From: Gordionus sp. m RMFG-2023
Lineage: Eukaryota; Nematomorpha; Gordioida; Chordodea; Parachordodidae
Assembly: GCF_954871325.1 (NCBI RefSeq)
Contig: NC_088775.1
Location: 84,545,561 to 84,609,560 of the forward strand
Direction: 5' to 3'
DNA length: 64,000 nt
Shown here: positions 38,118-52,100 of the stretch, one piece after another
Position numbering within the stretch: the stretch's first letter is position 1
How the letters are laid out: each line of letters starts with the position of its first letter
Notes under the pieces: generated by a model
The model's database searches: none
The model's input: only the letters and a program-made list of their open reading frames with translations
Told to the model about the DNA's origin: nothing
Program-made: the position numbers and the translations under genes

Positions 38118-38594
38118 ATGGCTAATGGTTGGGATGCTTATATTGACACTCAACTAATTGGGACAAATACCGTAAAGGAAGCAGCCATATGTAGTATTGA
38201 CGATGCTTCGATTTGGGCCTCAACTTCGAATTTTAAGGTAAAACTATATACCCTCTTCATATTTATGTAATTTTAAAGCCAGATACATCTGAAATTAAAG
38301 CAGCAGTTAATGCATTTAATTCACCTGAAGCTTTGGCTGCTAATGGTTTAAAACTATGTGGTGTCAAATATTTTTTTATTAGTTTAAATGAACCTGGTGT
38401 TATTCGATTAAAACAAGGAAGTGGTGGAGCTATAGTAGTAAAGACTTGCAAGAGTAATTTAATTGATATATTTCATATTTTAAATTGTCAAATTAGCTAT
38501 CATAATTGCAACATATGATTCATCAATACAACCAGGACAATGTTCGACAACTGTTGAAAATTTGGGAGATTATTTAAGAGGACTTAATTTTTAA
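38118..38594 (+). CDS. PFN: Profilin (3 exons)
   Basis: Small actin-monomer-binding protein that feeds ATP-actin to formins and Ena/VASP and binds proline-rich peptides. Exons 38118-38237, 38279-38453 and 38497-38594 are joined in phase by introns of 41 and 43 bp, giving 130 aa, the normal length. The N-terminal Trp/Tyr signature is present (MANGWDAYIDTQLIG). The core CGVKYFFISLNEPGVIRLKQ, then GSGGAIVVKT, and the C-terminal ATYDSSIQPGQC with ENLGDYLRGL are classic profilin blocks. An aataaa lies about 290 bases past the stop (38888-38893). Confidence 0.96.
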
Positions 38595-40436
38595 AACTGT
38601 GATAATTGGTTAATTATTTTACCATTATATTATAACATGTCACTTAATTGCCGCCCATATAAATTAATTGTAGAAAATTTTGCTCATAATTTTAAAATTC
38701 ATTAAGCCAGCTTTTGTAATATAGTATAAGGCACATTGGCAATAATGTATGTTTGATTTATCTAATTTGCAGCAATTTCTATGTTCGTAAAAAATTCATT
38801 TTTTTGAACTTCATATTAAACCAAAAAATATTTAATAAATATATTTATTTAATTTGTTAATAATTTTTCTTTATACAATTTTAATGTAATAAAGATCCTT
38901 CTAGAAATCTATTTATTTATTTTTTGTATATAATATAGTAAAACTTTTGTCAACCAAAAATTTTCTTAGACAAATCATTTAAAGTTAAATTTTTTCAGCC
39001 CATATCCTTTTTTACCCTTAAGTTATATAGTGCTCCTCCACACCACCATATTAATTTATCTTTAGTCATTTAACAAAAATGTGAATCTTATATAATAAAT
39101 TGTTTATATTGATAAATTTCTTTTTTTTACCAAATTTTTTGTACAATTATAAAAAATTTAAATATTTGCAGTGAATAAAAAAATTTAGAAGATAAATTGC
39201 CATAGCATTTTTTAAAAATATAGGTCACCCAAGGATTATCTACATATGTTCTAACTTTTTGAAATAATTTTCAATATCAAGGATCATATTTAAAAAATAA
39301 CAAATGTCTTATATTTATTTCAAGGCCAATAAATATTGAATATTATTTTATTTTTATTAGGCAACTGTTTTAAGAATTTGATTAAGCTTTTATTAGTTAG
39401 AAAAAAAAATAATTGTTTCACCCCTTTTTGCATAAAAAAGGAGAAAATTAGTATTTTTTTTTAAAAAAAAATTTACAATTTAATTTATCTAAACAATACA
39501 AAAATTATTTATTTTTAAACACTATAGTTAATTAGTAGAGTAATTAATCTAGATTCTGTTTTGTTTATTATAAGTGTAATATTCCAGAAACAAGTCATTC
39601 TAGAATTTTTTTAAAACATTTTAATTGGATTATATTTTTAATAATTTAGGAAAAAAAGTTAATTAATAGGATGAAAGTAAAAAAAAACGAAATGAATAAT
39701 TTTATTTAAATTTAAAGATAGAAAAAAAATTACCTCAAGGCTGAGGCAGGTTTGATAATATGAAATGGTCATGTTATTGGCTAAAAAATTTATATACATT
39801 TGAGAAGTTTTTTTAAAACTTTATTCAAATTATTTTGGTTTTAACAATACTTTTGTTATTTAATAAATCTTTGCTCTAAATAGTATCAATCCTTAAACTT
39901 AGAAAAGGGCATTTACTACATCTTTGAGCTGAGCCAGTAAATATAATTTCAAAATTAGGTTGGGCCTAAAAAAATTTTTAAAAAATAAATATCAATTGGT
40001 TGAAAAATTGAATGATGATTGTTAAAAAAAACTTATGTGACGAAAAGTCTTAAATTTGCTTTCTACCTTTATTTTTTAGGGGCCACCTATATTAAAAATT
40101 TTTTTACAAATTCAACCTGTAGAATTTTCCAGACCAAAATTTTTAATTGGAAAATATAAATTTCACACATTTTTTTTATTGAGTAATAAAAATTACTAAT
40201 TACTTTCTCAATCCCTAAGAAATTTTAATTCTCGTTTTTTTAATAATAACTTGGTTTTTTAAGCCTATCATAAAAAAAATTGAAGAAAATTTAAGTATTT
40301 CCTAGAGATGTAAAAGAACAGCAAAAATAACTTATTTCGAGTGCTGTCTACATTTAAAAAAAAATCGACACCTTCAACGTTAGCCTTCAAAAAAGGAACA
40401 CCTTCACGTTTGTTCAAAACTATATTTGAGCCGATT

Positions 40437-40520
40437 TTTAAAAACGGCGAACTCAATATTTTAGCCAGAAAAATATTGCCTAAGTCTCGATATTTCGCTA
40501 ATAGATGTCCAAAGGATCTT
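40437..40520 (+). repeat. Dispersed ~140-bp repeat, copy 3 (short)
   Basis: AAAACGGCGAACTCAATATT ... CTCGATATTTCGCTAATAGA, collinear with the other copies but lacking the middle. Confidence 0.6.
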
Positions 40521-41529
40521 TAAACGGATATTATAATTTTTGGTTTTACATTCGGTAAGGATAGAATTAGTTTATTGAATATATGAAGTTACTGTTATTT
40601 ATTATATTTGGTTAATGGTAATGTTAATTCGGAATCAGATGATATTGATGCAAATTCAAATTATAATACCATAGGACAGAAATAGTGGCTGGTTAATAAA
40701 ATTAAACAGCTGATTAAAAAATAACCCTTTTTTCTTAAGAAATTTTGATTAATAAATTATTTTTTTCAAATGAATAAAATTAAGATTTTCTAAATTTGAA
40801 TGACCGCTTTCGTCAAAAAAAAGAACACGTAGTTCCTCCAAAATAAAAGGGATATCGTTCATTATTTATTTTTAAAAAAAACGAACTTCGTTTATAAAAC
40901 GCTATTTATTTCAAATCTAAAAAACGCGAATAAAGATATTCTATACGAAAAATAGCGAAATTATAAAATGATTGTGATAATGAAAATATTCCAATAAAAA
41001 TTTGTTAATTATTAGGTGATCGGGGGAAATTGCATTAAAATTGGAAGATTATTTTCCATGAAGATTGTAATATACTAATAACAACAACCCATATTGTTTG
41101 AAATTAGATCGTATTATACTGGTTATTGGCCGATAATTAAAAACTTTTTTGTTAAAAAATTAACTTTTATTGAATCATTGATTTTTTGTGCATTATAGGA
41201 AATTATAATGGCTAAGAATCGTATAATTTAGTCCAGCCTCCATCATCTGCCCATAAATGCTTTGAAACGGAAGTTAATTTATTTCTGCTTTCTTAAATTA
41301 ACAAAAAAATTCCAAGAGAATTTTTGGCTAGAAATTAGATTTAGTCAAATAAAAAGTAGAAAAATTACTTAAATTATGTTGCTATATTGAAGATATTCTA
41401 ACCATTCCTTTTTGAATAGAATCATTATTTTATAAATATACATTTGTAGTATGATAGTTATTATCATTTTTATGTGTAGTAAATCCCTGTTATCAAAGTT
41501 CAGATTTTGGGAGGAAATATTGTTAAAAA

Positions 41530-42055
41530 AATTAATGACGACGATTTTCCAGGTGGGATCAAACAAATCCACCCGAATTCCGTTGGTTTTTAGTTGTCCA
41601 AAAATTAGTCCATGTTTCTAAAATGTCCAACAAAATTTTTTTAAATATATCAACCACAAAACGGGCCCAGAAGTTTTGATTCACGCTACCAACAGCCAGG
41701 TCGACAATAATATTGAAAATTATTTTAGATAATTTTTTTTACTAATTTAAAACACCAAAATTTAGCACCATATCTACTTTTTGAAAAATATTAACGTTAT
41801 GTCGATCCACAAATTTTTCACTGATCCTATCCATATTGAATAATGATTTTTGTCCCATATATCCTTGAACGAATGCTATCTAAAATAAAAAATTAAATTT
41901 CACTAATGGATTTAAAAAAAATAATTGATTAGTATTTTTGCATATTTAAATGCTACTTTTAAGAAAATTAAATTTACATTTCTGAAAGTGAACTAAAAGT
42001 CATTTTCTTTTTGCTCACCTTGTTCTTGAGCAGGTTAAAAAAATTTCTGATTATA
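41530..42055 (-). other. Possible exons of an unrecognised gene
   Basis: On the minus strand a short open piece (NFFNLLKNK, 42049-42022) ends at a GTGAGC donor. It joins in phase to a stretch at about 41880-41780 beginning after an AG (IAFVQGYMGQKSLF, then SEKFVDRHNVNIFQK). A third stretch (VDLAVGSVNQNFWARFVVDI, about 41700-41640) follows, but no junction fits it cleanly. G+C is higher than in the surroundings. It could be a decayed gene copy; no family is recognised. Confidence 0.25.
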
Positions 42056-42282
42056 ATTTGGCCATAAAAAATTGAGTTTGAATTTCCTGTTTATTATCTT
42101 ATCAGTGCAAAATTTTTATTTGGTCAGTATTTAATAAATCAGCTGGTCAGCAATTATCGAAAAATAAAATAAACTTTTGACTGGTAAACAACTAATTTGC
42201 TGAGTTAAATATGAAAACAATTTTGGTGTTGTTAAAAAAGCTCAATTTAATCCGATTTAAACAAAATCATAATACGCAAACC

Positions 42283-42390
42283 TCGAGATTTCGTTAAAAG
42301 AAGTCCAAACCTCTCCGCCATCTATGAGCAAAATTTTCACTCTTGCCTATTTTTTAGGCTAAAATATTGGGCTAGCCGTTTAATAAAACT
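42283..42390 (-). repeat. Dispersed ~140-bp repeat, copy 4
   Basis: On the minus strand: AAACGGCTAGCCCAATATTT ... ACGAAATCTCGAGGTTTGCG. Confidence 0.65.
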
Positions 42391-43082
42391 ATTTAAAAAG
42401 GAGTGTTTTTAATGGAGAAAATAAAATTATACTACTTTTTAATTTTATGAAAATATATATATATATATACGCTAATTTGAAAAATGATTTATTTTATCAA
42501 AATTAAATTAAGATTAGGCCTGATATGTGGGATTAAAATTAGTCTACGTGAAATGGCTATAAATTTAAATTTGTTCGATTCAGCCTAATTAAATTATGGG
42601 TGTTAATCTACTAGGTTTAGAAGAATGTATTTTACTGGCAATTTAATTAATTATTAATTTTACTGGTAATACAATTAAAACAATGCAAATAATTTAAAAA
42701 ATGTAAAATTATAAAATTTTCAAAATTCTTAAATTTTTTTTAAAAAAATTCTAATTTAGTGAGAAAAAATGAAATGTTTACCTTAAAAAACGTATGTATA
42801 AAAATTGATGGAAAAAATTCAAACATAATGATTTTAAAAAAATAACTTATTAATGGATGATAAAATATGATGGTCAACTATTTTTTAGTTGGGATCCCAA
42901 AAAGGAACCATAGAAAGTTATATTTGAAACTAGGTCTATATAAAACCGATTACGAATCGAAGAGTACATAAAACAAATGGAATAATTTACTATATTCGAC
43001 CCATTAGATTTTAGGTTATCAATGGAAAATCAAATGACAAATAATTAAATTTTATTATAAAACACATTTGTTATTCCTAATA

Positions 43083-43121
43083 ATTCAAATCAAATAATTT
43101 AATAAATTATTTGATTTGAAT
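43083..43121. repeat. Perfect 39-base palindrome
   Basis: ATTCAAATCAAATAATTTA, one base, then TAAATTATTTGATTTGAAT: a 19-bp perfect stem. Confidence 0.9.
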
Positions 43122-45679
43122 ACAACTAATTAGTCGAATAAGCATTTCAAATGTATCTTTTTTTCTTTTCAAGGAGATTTTTTTTCTCCCTTTGATTAAC
43201 CAAGATATTGGCTCTAATAGCTTGAAAAGTTTGATAAAGAAATCAAAAATTTCCCATTAATTTTTATCAAAATGGCTAAAACTTGGAGGCATTGGTTATA
43301 ATTTAGTCATTAATAATGTGGTTTATAGTGTTAGATAACTTTCTCCTAGGTTTATTTCTTGGAAACGATGGAAATTAGTTTCAATCAAAATAGATAGATT
43401 CATATTGTAATCAAATTTGACACCTATCTTTTCATAAGTTCCTAAATAATTTAAATTACCCAAGCCCTGATCTTATAAATTTATAAGTTTTTTAAAAATA
43501 TATAAATCTATACCGACCATTAACGATAAATCGTTTATAAAAACGGTTTTATTATTTTTTTATGTGATAAATATTTTATTTCGATTTAAAAACGTTTACA
43601 ATTTACAATAAAAGGTAAAGTTCTAATTGCCTAGGCATTTCTGAAGAATTTTTATTTTATTGAGAATGATTTTATAACGCAGAATACGCTATCCAAACTC
43701 TTTTGGGGTGAAATGTTACAAGCTGCCACTCGAAAGTCAGTTAATCGTTTAATTTAATAATTTTGAGATCAGGCTCATTAGCAATGAAGTGCCGTTTCAT
43801 ATAATTCTTATTAGATTGATGATAATTTATATGACATAGATTTATCCCTAAAAATATCTTGAAATTTTTAATTTGTTTGATAATATTGACAAAATTTTAT
43901 CATGATATAAACACTATATAGAATTTTCTTGATAATATATATTATTATCCAATCATAATGATGACCTCATTAGAACAGAATGCAATTTAAAAAATTTTCA
44001 AGATATTTTTTATAGATGTTGATTTAAACTAATTATAAAAATTGTAAATGGTGTTGGCTGTTTAAGAATAATTCCTACAAATTAACAAAAACATTAATAG
44101 GGTTATAACCGCTTTGATTTCATATTTAAGAAAGAAAACGAATGTGAAGTTAGATAATAATGTTTAAAGTTTGAATCTTGAGGTCTGGTAAGAAAATATT
44201 AATATCATGAAGTCTAAAATACCATAACCGATTTTTGAATGGAAGAGGAAACAGTTAGATGATTTAATCAAATCTGAAATATTATTGTTGTTTAACGAAA
44301 AGCATTGCAAAAACTTAACTGATTTGGGTAAACTGGTGTGTGTAGCAAAGGAGTAATTTATTGTAATATTTTATTTACATATTATGTGTTATATTGTCAG
44401 TTACTAATGATTATATATATGGATATTTTATTATGTTTTATAATGTATGATGAGTATAATAATTGTGTATGATAAACTTCCTTATATTATATATACGCAT
44501 TTTATCCATAATGGAGGAATAAAATGACAGAAACCCATTTGTATAAGTGTGAACAGGCTCCAGTTCAGCGCTACCTCACCTACAACGAAATAGTTAAGGT
44601 TTTGCCATCATAAATTAATATCATGGACTACTTGTCCCTTATAATATGAACAAATGTAAATTCTGTTGAAATCCAAATATCATCTCTGAACTTGACAATT
44701 TCATAATTATTAAAAGAGTTTAACATGCTTCGATTACCAATTGATAACGAAAGAATTAAGTACATATGAAATTTACCTATTTAAAAAGGTTTTGTTTATT
44801 TATATTCTTATATTTTAGCAAACCTCAAAATTAAACTAAAATCACTCAAGTTAAGTCTTTCTAAAATGGTTTACCCCCACCCCAATCAAATTTATCGGTT
44901 TGAGGTTGCAGCCCTCAATCTTTATAGTAGATACACTTAGTTATCATTTATCCAAACATCCTAACTCCAAGACTTGGTTTGCCGAAACATTGTATTAAAA
45001 AAATTCCCATATCCTTTCATTCCAATTAAAAATCTTCTGAATATCAAAATGTGGTAAACTCAGTATTCGAATCAAATTCTGTATTTTGAATTCAACCTCA
45101 ACCTAGACTGTGAATATCCAAAAGTCGGGGCTTCGCAAGCTTTTTAAAATAGGGGGTGCTTTAAGATGTTAATTTATTTTGAAAGTGTAAATTATTTTTT
45201 TTACTCCATTTATATATAATTTATGGGGGAAAGCTTGCCCCCCCCCCATACCCCACCTTAAAAATTAATAATTATATAGAAATTCTATTAAAGTTCTAGA
45301 AAACTTAAAGAATAATCTAGAACCTATGAATAGTGTCAAATTTAATAAGAGGTGAGGAATATGAATCTATCCCTTTTGATGGGAGAAAATTGGGGGAGTT
45401 GACAACTATCAAACATATAAGTTTTGGTATAGCTTACCTAAAAATTATAATTATTTTTATAATAAAAATCTAAATGACAATTGACAAATATGCAAATAAA
45501 AAAAATAACGAAATTTAAAAATTAACATTTATCCTTAAGAAAGCATCTTACGGTATAAGACAATCGAATATAGATCAATTTCGCATTTTTATAAAATTCT
45601 CGCAGCCTTTAGAGGGATTTAGAAGTCCCCAAATCTCTTTATTGCTTCGGGTGTTTACACTCGGGCCAAATTGATATTA

Positions 45680-45970
45680 TAAAATTTTCTAACTTATTTA
45701 CCCTCCCACCCTTAGTTTTTTAAATTATCTGCCCTCCTTCCCATTTGTTTAAAGATTTTGTTTAACCCGCCCTTTAAACATTATTTTAATATCGGATTTG
45801 GCACTTTATTTATATATTTTAAAGTATTTTTAATTAAAGTTAAACTATGCATTAGAAATAAAAAAAAAATGATTTATTATAAATAGAAGTGTGTTCTGCC
45901 CATTTTTACCGAAAAATATTTGAAATTTACCCGCCCATCGTCCGCTATGATTTTACAAATATTTTTGAGA
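45680..45970. mobile_element. hAT-like terminal relic
   Basis: CCCTCCCACCC, TAACCCGCCC and TTACCCGCCC words separated by AT-rich stretches, in the same order as at 1250-1629. No termini are recognised. Confidence 0.4.
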
Positions 45971-46177
45971 GGCGTTTGATATTTTTAGGTTATTTTCTTT
46001 AGAATTTCTAAAAAATATCTTAACTCCTTTATCCTGAATTTAGACCAAAGTTACCGAATATATTTATTATTTAAAACAAACTTGCTATTTAGCATCTACT
46101 TGAGATAATATTAAGCACGATTTGAAATATCCAAATGTATCATATGTTTTCGGATCAAATATTGCATGCATTTTTAA

Positions 46178-49100
46178 ATGCAACGTTTTTATCCAAACGA
46201 GAGCATTCTTGATATGTTTTCACGGAATGACGACGAAAAAGAGGGACTATTGGATAATTTTATAAATTCCGCATCTTCCTTAGACAATTCAGAACCTCCT
46301 ATCTCTTTCCCACTAAGATCGAGAATTAAACGTGAGGCGCACATTGATAAAAATAACAGTAGAAAATCTTCTCCAAAATTAAATTATATAGAAAAAGATC
46401 TGACCGACGGTGAATCTTTGCACACTTTAGCCCTCAAATATAATTGCAATGTACAGTTATTACATGATTATAAATTATATATAAATAATTATTAATTAGA
46501 TTGGTGAGCTTAAAAGGATTAACAATATACAATTAGACAATGAAGCCTTTTGTAAAGGAAAAATAAAGATACCTATAAATTTTTACAATATAGAAATATT
46601 GGAAAAAGAAAAGGAAGAACAGCTCAATAAGATTAAATTACAAAAACAACATTTTAAACTAAATTACCTCCATAACTCAGAATCATTGATATCTCATAAT
46701 AATGATTTAGGATTTCCAAATACAGGTAACTTATATTTTAAAATTATTTAATCATTGATTGCTATAATTGTTATGTTAGATTATATTATTCCACTTTATA
46801 GAAATTTGTCAATTCTCTATTTTATAGTAGAGATCTGCAAATCCTGGCCTAATCAGGATTTTTTAAAAAAATTTTTAGGTTGAGTTGGGCTAATATTTTT
46901 TAAAAAATTTTGGGCCTGTCTGAGTCAGGCTAAATTTTTAAATATTATGTCAAATAAATTGATAACTAGGTGGTATTTTTTATTTATGGAATATTTTTTT
47001 TACAATAAAAAAAAATTAAATTTTTTAATATTTAAATATATTTGCCAAGCTAGGTGGACAAATAATTTTTATTTGGGCCACGGTACAAGTAAAATTTGTT
47101 CAAGATCAATCTGGGCAGATCAAATTAATTTTGGACTATGCTTGAAAAATTAGGCCCAACACAGATCACTATTTTATAGTTTACATTGTTACATAAATAT
47201 AAGTAATATTAATTAAAGTAAAAAATTATTTATATCTTGATTTTAATCTGGTCTAAATAAAAAATATAAGTGTTTTAAAAATTGTGGCCTTGTGCCAAGA
47301 TATCTCCCATTGTGATATTTTCACCAATATATTTGCTCATGTTAATTTAATTATCATATTTTTTGATGCTTATATAATTTAAATTTTTTTTCCCCAAATG
47401 GATAAAGAGGTAAGACCACAAATTGCTAAATTTATATAATCATTAATTATATAAGAGATAAATTCTAAAGAGAGAGAGTAATCAATTTTCCTCATTGACC
47501 TACAACCAGAGATTATCATTGGCAATATTCCATTTTTTGCCTAATTTATTTTTTTGTATAAATCTATCTTTCAGTACTGTAATCTTCAATATAATATCAT
47601 TAACTGATAAAAATGTTAAAATATAATTTAGAATAGTCCTTTATTTGCCTTATATTATGGTGTGATACCATATCAAAAATACAAGAAATATTTTTTAGAA
47701 ATGCTCTCCTGATATGAAGCTATTGATAAAAGACATTTAAGGTAAAATTTAAAAGAGGGTAGAATTCTTAGAGAAAAAATTTCTAAATAATTTTACATGC
47801 CTACTTTTCAGAATTATCATGAAATTTTGTTACCAATTTTATATAGACGGAGAAAGAAATAAGGGCTTGAAAATGTGCAAAATAAAAGAGCAAAAGGGGA
47901 ACTCAAAGATTAATTAAAATATATAAGTTTTGGGTCAATACAAAAAAGGATAATAATAGCACAAGTCTATCCTAATTGTTTACAGGCCAATAAGGGAAAA
48001 ATGCCTACATCATCAATAATTTTGGATCTTAGCAATTCATTTATTAAGGTATGAAGCAAATTACAGGATTTCAACAAAACTAATCTCCTTGTCAATCTAC
48101 TGAAATCTCGTTTAACAAACATAATATCACATTGGTGGTTTGACATCTTCTCCAGATCTCAATCCTACTGAAACATGTGGGAGTTTACTCAGACAATGTA
48201 GTGTTTATTAAAAAGCCTTCATTCGACTCAGAAAATAAATTTTTAAAATTATTACATTTAAAATAGTTTTTTTTTAATTATATGAAACTTAATTACTCAG
48301 AAATATTTTTTTCAGAAAATTTTTTTTAACCATTTACTCATAGCTACGTAACCCCAAAAGATGGCTATTATATAAATCGTAATTGCTCGCCGTGGACGCC
48401 AGCAATTTTATTAACCCAAGCCACCGATTAAGATGAACCTCACCGCCGGGCTCGCCGCCGAATTTTTTTAAGGCGGCCACGCGTAATGTTATATTTTTAA
48501 AATGATATTTAGTTTTATTATATATTAAATTACTATTTTTTAAATTTGATAGATACATATCATTTACAATCATTCATTTATACACTACATTTTATATTTC
48601 GATTACATAAACATGATGCATGTTATTATTATCTTTATTTTAATATGCCTACACTTTCATTTAAAACCACTACAATTATGAAATAACTGTCGTAAATGTG
48701 ACATTTTCTAATATAATGTCAATCAATTTATATATATATATATATTAGTTTTATCAATTGTATATAATTAATGAAATGTCAGTCATTTCTGATAAATATG
48801 TTGTTGATTTTTTTTGACAAAGAATCACTTTTTAATTTTTCATGATTTTTTTAATTATAATAAAACTTTTGAATTTTCACTTACTGTGACTTAATAAAAA
48901 TATAGATCCAAGTTTCAGTTCCGTGTTTCCTTTAGTTATTCTTTCTGAGTTAATTCTTACTTTAGAATTTCGTTGGTTTTAGTAATTTTTTATATAGTTA
49001 ACATTTGAAGCTTCTTTTTGTTTTTGACAGTTGTTGACCGAGACTACCAGGATAGTTTCGATTCCAGGGTTATTCGGTATTTTAAGGTAAAAAAAAATAT

Positions 49101-52100
49101 TTTATTTTATATTTTGTATCTCCATTCAGAACACAACGCAATCATCTTTTTGTGTAAATTTTTAGAAATTTAACACGGCCGTTTAAAAACAATATAAATT
49201 TTTCATATAATGAGATGGGCTTTATATTTAATTTTGATAGTGAGCCTAGCTTCTTTAATAAAATTTCGGAGTATCCGAGTATTAATTATCAAGATTTGTA
49301 TCAAATGGTTGATAAATTTGATGTGAATAATTCATTAGTGACCGTTTTATTCTTGGTCATACTGTATGTGTTATATATTATAATAAAATTTTTGTTTGAA
49401 AAATGTACGCTGGTTGCGACCAGAGTATATGGTAATTGGAAAATAGACACTCCGGTGTCGGCTGATTGTTGGAAAAAGATTTCGGTCTTGGAAAGTAGTT
49501 TAAATGGAATTTTAAATGAAATCAAGAACGGCAGACCTGAAAAGGTGGAAACGATGAAAGATAATAACGATGATCGTTTGGATAGTGTGGAGAGATCTAT
49601 AGTTATCCTCCAGGAATTGAAAGAATTAAAAGAAGTGATTAAGATTATATATCAAGATATAAATACGTTGGTTATGGCGAATAGTAATATTAATAAAGGC
49701 CAAATACGTGGTCCGACATGGACAAATGGAAAAAATATTTCCATTGAAAAAAATGGCTTTTCAGGTCATAAGAAAATTTTAGAAGATTTGAAATGTACCC
49801 GCTGTGGGTATGTGGGTCACAAGGTGGAGACCTGCGTAGTCAAAGAACAAAATTTTCGTGAAGGTTTTCCGTTAAAGAAACTGGCATTAGAAAATTCTAA
49901 TGTTAGAAAAATTTCTGGTACTAACACGAATAAATTTGATGTTTTACGATCGAATTATGGAAAATCCCGTTTGTGTTTTAAATGTAACAAACCGGGACAT
50001 GTAGCCATAAACTGTATCAAAAATTGACTATATGATTGCAAATGTAATCATATAGTAGGTAGGAGATCGGTATGGAAAAATGATAATAAAGTAAATAATC
50101 ATGCTGAAATGAGATATAATTCTCGTAAAAGCAGGGGTTATAACCGAAATTTTTTTATTTATGATGATAAAAATAAGAAAGATTCTAATGATTTTAAATG
50201 GGAGAAATATCCTAGGGGTATTGTTAAATATTCCGATGAAAGGAATATTTACTTTCAGATGGGAAAAATATCCCAGTTATATTGCAAAAAAAAATATGAA
50301 TATTGTTAAGGAACCACTAAATTCCGAGTTGAATTTATGTTCAAATGAGAATTCTCATGAAACTGATGTTTCAAATGAGATTAATATTGATCAGTCAATT
50401 AAAACGTATGATATTTTAATGACTGAGAGATTAGTCGAACCTTGTCCTTGTCCAAGAGTTATCGTAAGAGTTGACTCGAGGGATATTGACATGTTGTTCG
50501 ACACAGGGGCTAGCATTTCTATAATGTCTCGAAGAAATTATTTTAAGTATTGGCCTAAAGGTAAGCTCGAGAAAGAATCTATGTGTGTCAGACAATTTGA
50601 TGGGTCTGAGATAATAGTTTTGGGAAAAACTAAATTGGGCGTAATTCTTCATGATACCACATTTTTCCTAGATTTATGGGTAGTAAAGAAAGATGTGGAA
50701 ACCATCATGGGGTGGGATTGGATTGTTCAGTTAGGTCCTTTCAGTAATTATTGGAATATTTTTGCCCTACATAATGGTTCGGCCATAATTAACCCGAAAG
50801 ACCAAAATATTGCTTATAACGCTCGAAAAAATATCCGTGAAATAGAAGGGAAGGATTTAACTGTCAAAAACAAAAAGAAGCTTCAAATGTTAACTATATA
50901 AAAAATTACTAAAACCAACGAAATTCTAAAGTAAGAATTAACTCAGAAAGAATAACTAAAGGAAACACGGAACTGAAACTTGGATCTATATTTTTATTAA
51001 GTCACAGTAAGTGAAAATTCTAAAGTTTTATTATAATTAAAAAAATCATGAAAAATTAAAAAGTGATTCTTTGTCAAAAATATCAACAACATATTTATCA
51101 GAAATGACTGACATTTCTTTAATTATATACAATTGATAAAACTAATATATATATATATATATATAAAAATTGGTTGACATTATATTAAAAAAGGTCACAT
51201 TTACGACATGCCACCCCTTTATGGGCTGTGGCACGCCAAAAAAAAATATATATAGATATTTAACAAAGCTAGGATGCACGGATCTTGTAGGAGTCCTCAC
51301 GACAGCAATTGGTTCTCCCACAACTCCATATCGTCGATACGAGGGGCTTCCGCAGAAAAGGCGGACGTCGTCGGAGCAGGCCCGTGGATACTATCGACGG
51401 CTCGTTGCAGAATATTGTCGATGGGGGGGGGGGTTTGATATACTGCTGGAACTACCATTGGAGGTGCCAATTAGAGCACCCCGGTTGGCCGACGGAGCCG
51501 TTCGCATCTGAGAAAAAGGAGCTGGCCCTTGTGTTGAGCCCACCATTCTCCTTCGATGATGTTTGGTCGATCGTCCCAGGGTATTGTCACTGATCGGGGC
51601 TAGAGGCGGTTTTTTAAAAAAAAATAAGAAGTTTTTTTTATTATCTCCCGTTGCATCTGATATCCAAATATTCCAGACTATAAGTCACATGGAAACTACC
51701 AACCGCTTAGTAGATCTGGGATCATGTTACATTCAGGTCACCTTGATACCCAAGAACACCGGCATGACGATACAAGCATCGATGTCGCAAGATAATTCTA
51801 TGATGTCTGGGGGTCTCCGTACAAAGAAATGCTTCCATTATCGTAGCGATGACCACATTCGAAGTCAGTGTCCGAGCTTAGGAAGAGATGGACGACCGCC
51901 TCTAGCCCGGATCAGTGACAATGCCCTGGGACGATCGACCAAACATCATCGAAGGAGAATGGTGGGCTCAACACAAGGGCCAGCTCCTTTTTCTCAGATG
52001 CGAACGGCTCCGTCGGCCAACCGGGGTGCTCTAATTGGCACCTCCAATGGTAGTTCCAGCAGTATATCAAACCCCCCCCCCCCCCATCGACAATATTCTG

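Larger units (their letters stand above)
38595..46177. other. Long intergenic region, mostly featureless
   Basis: It contains two copies of the dispersed repeat (40437-40520, 42283-42390), a perfect palindrome (43083-43121) and a hAT-like GC-word relic (about 45680-45970). It also has two doubtful coding-like places (41530-42055 minus, 44524-44613 plus). The remainder is AT-rich DNA. Confidence 0.6.

Noticed and set aside
44524-44613. Short plus-strand frame MTETHLYKCEQAPVQRYLTY ...
   Set aside because: Only 29 codons, no family and no firm splice partner. It may be a first exon, but this cannot be supported.
49040-49070. tRNA-like T-loop (TTTCGATTCC) after LTR 1
   Set aside because: No cloverleaf can be built. 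It may be part of a primer-binding region, but no matching tRNA was identified.
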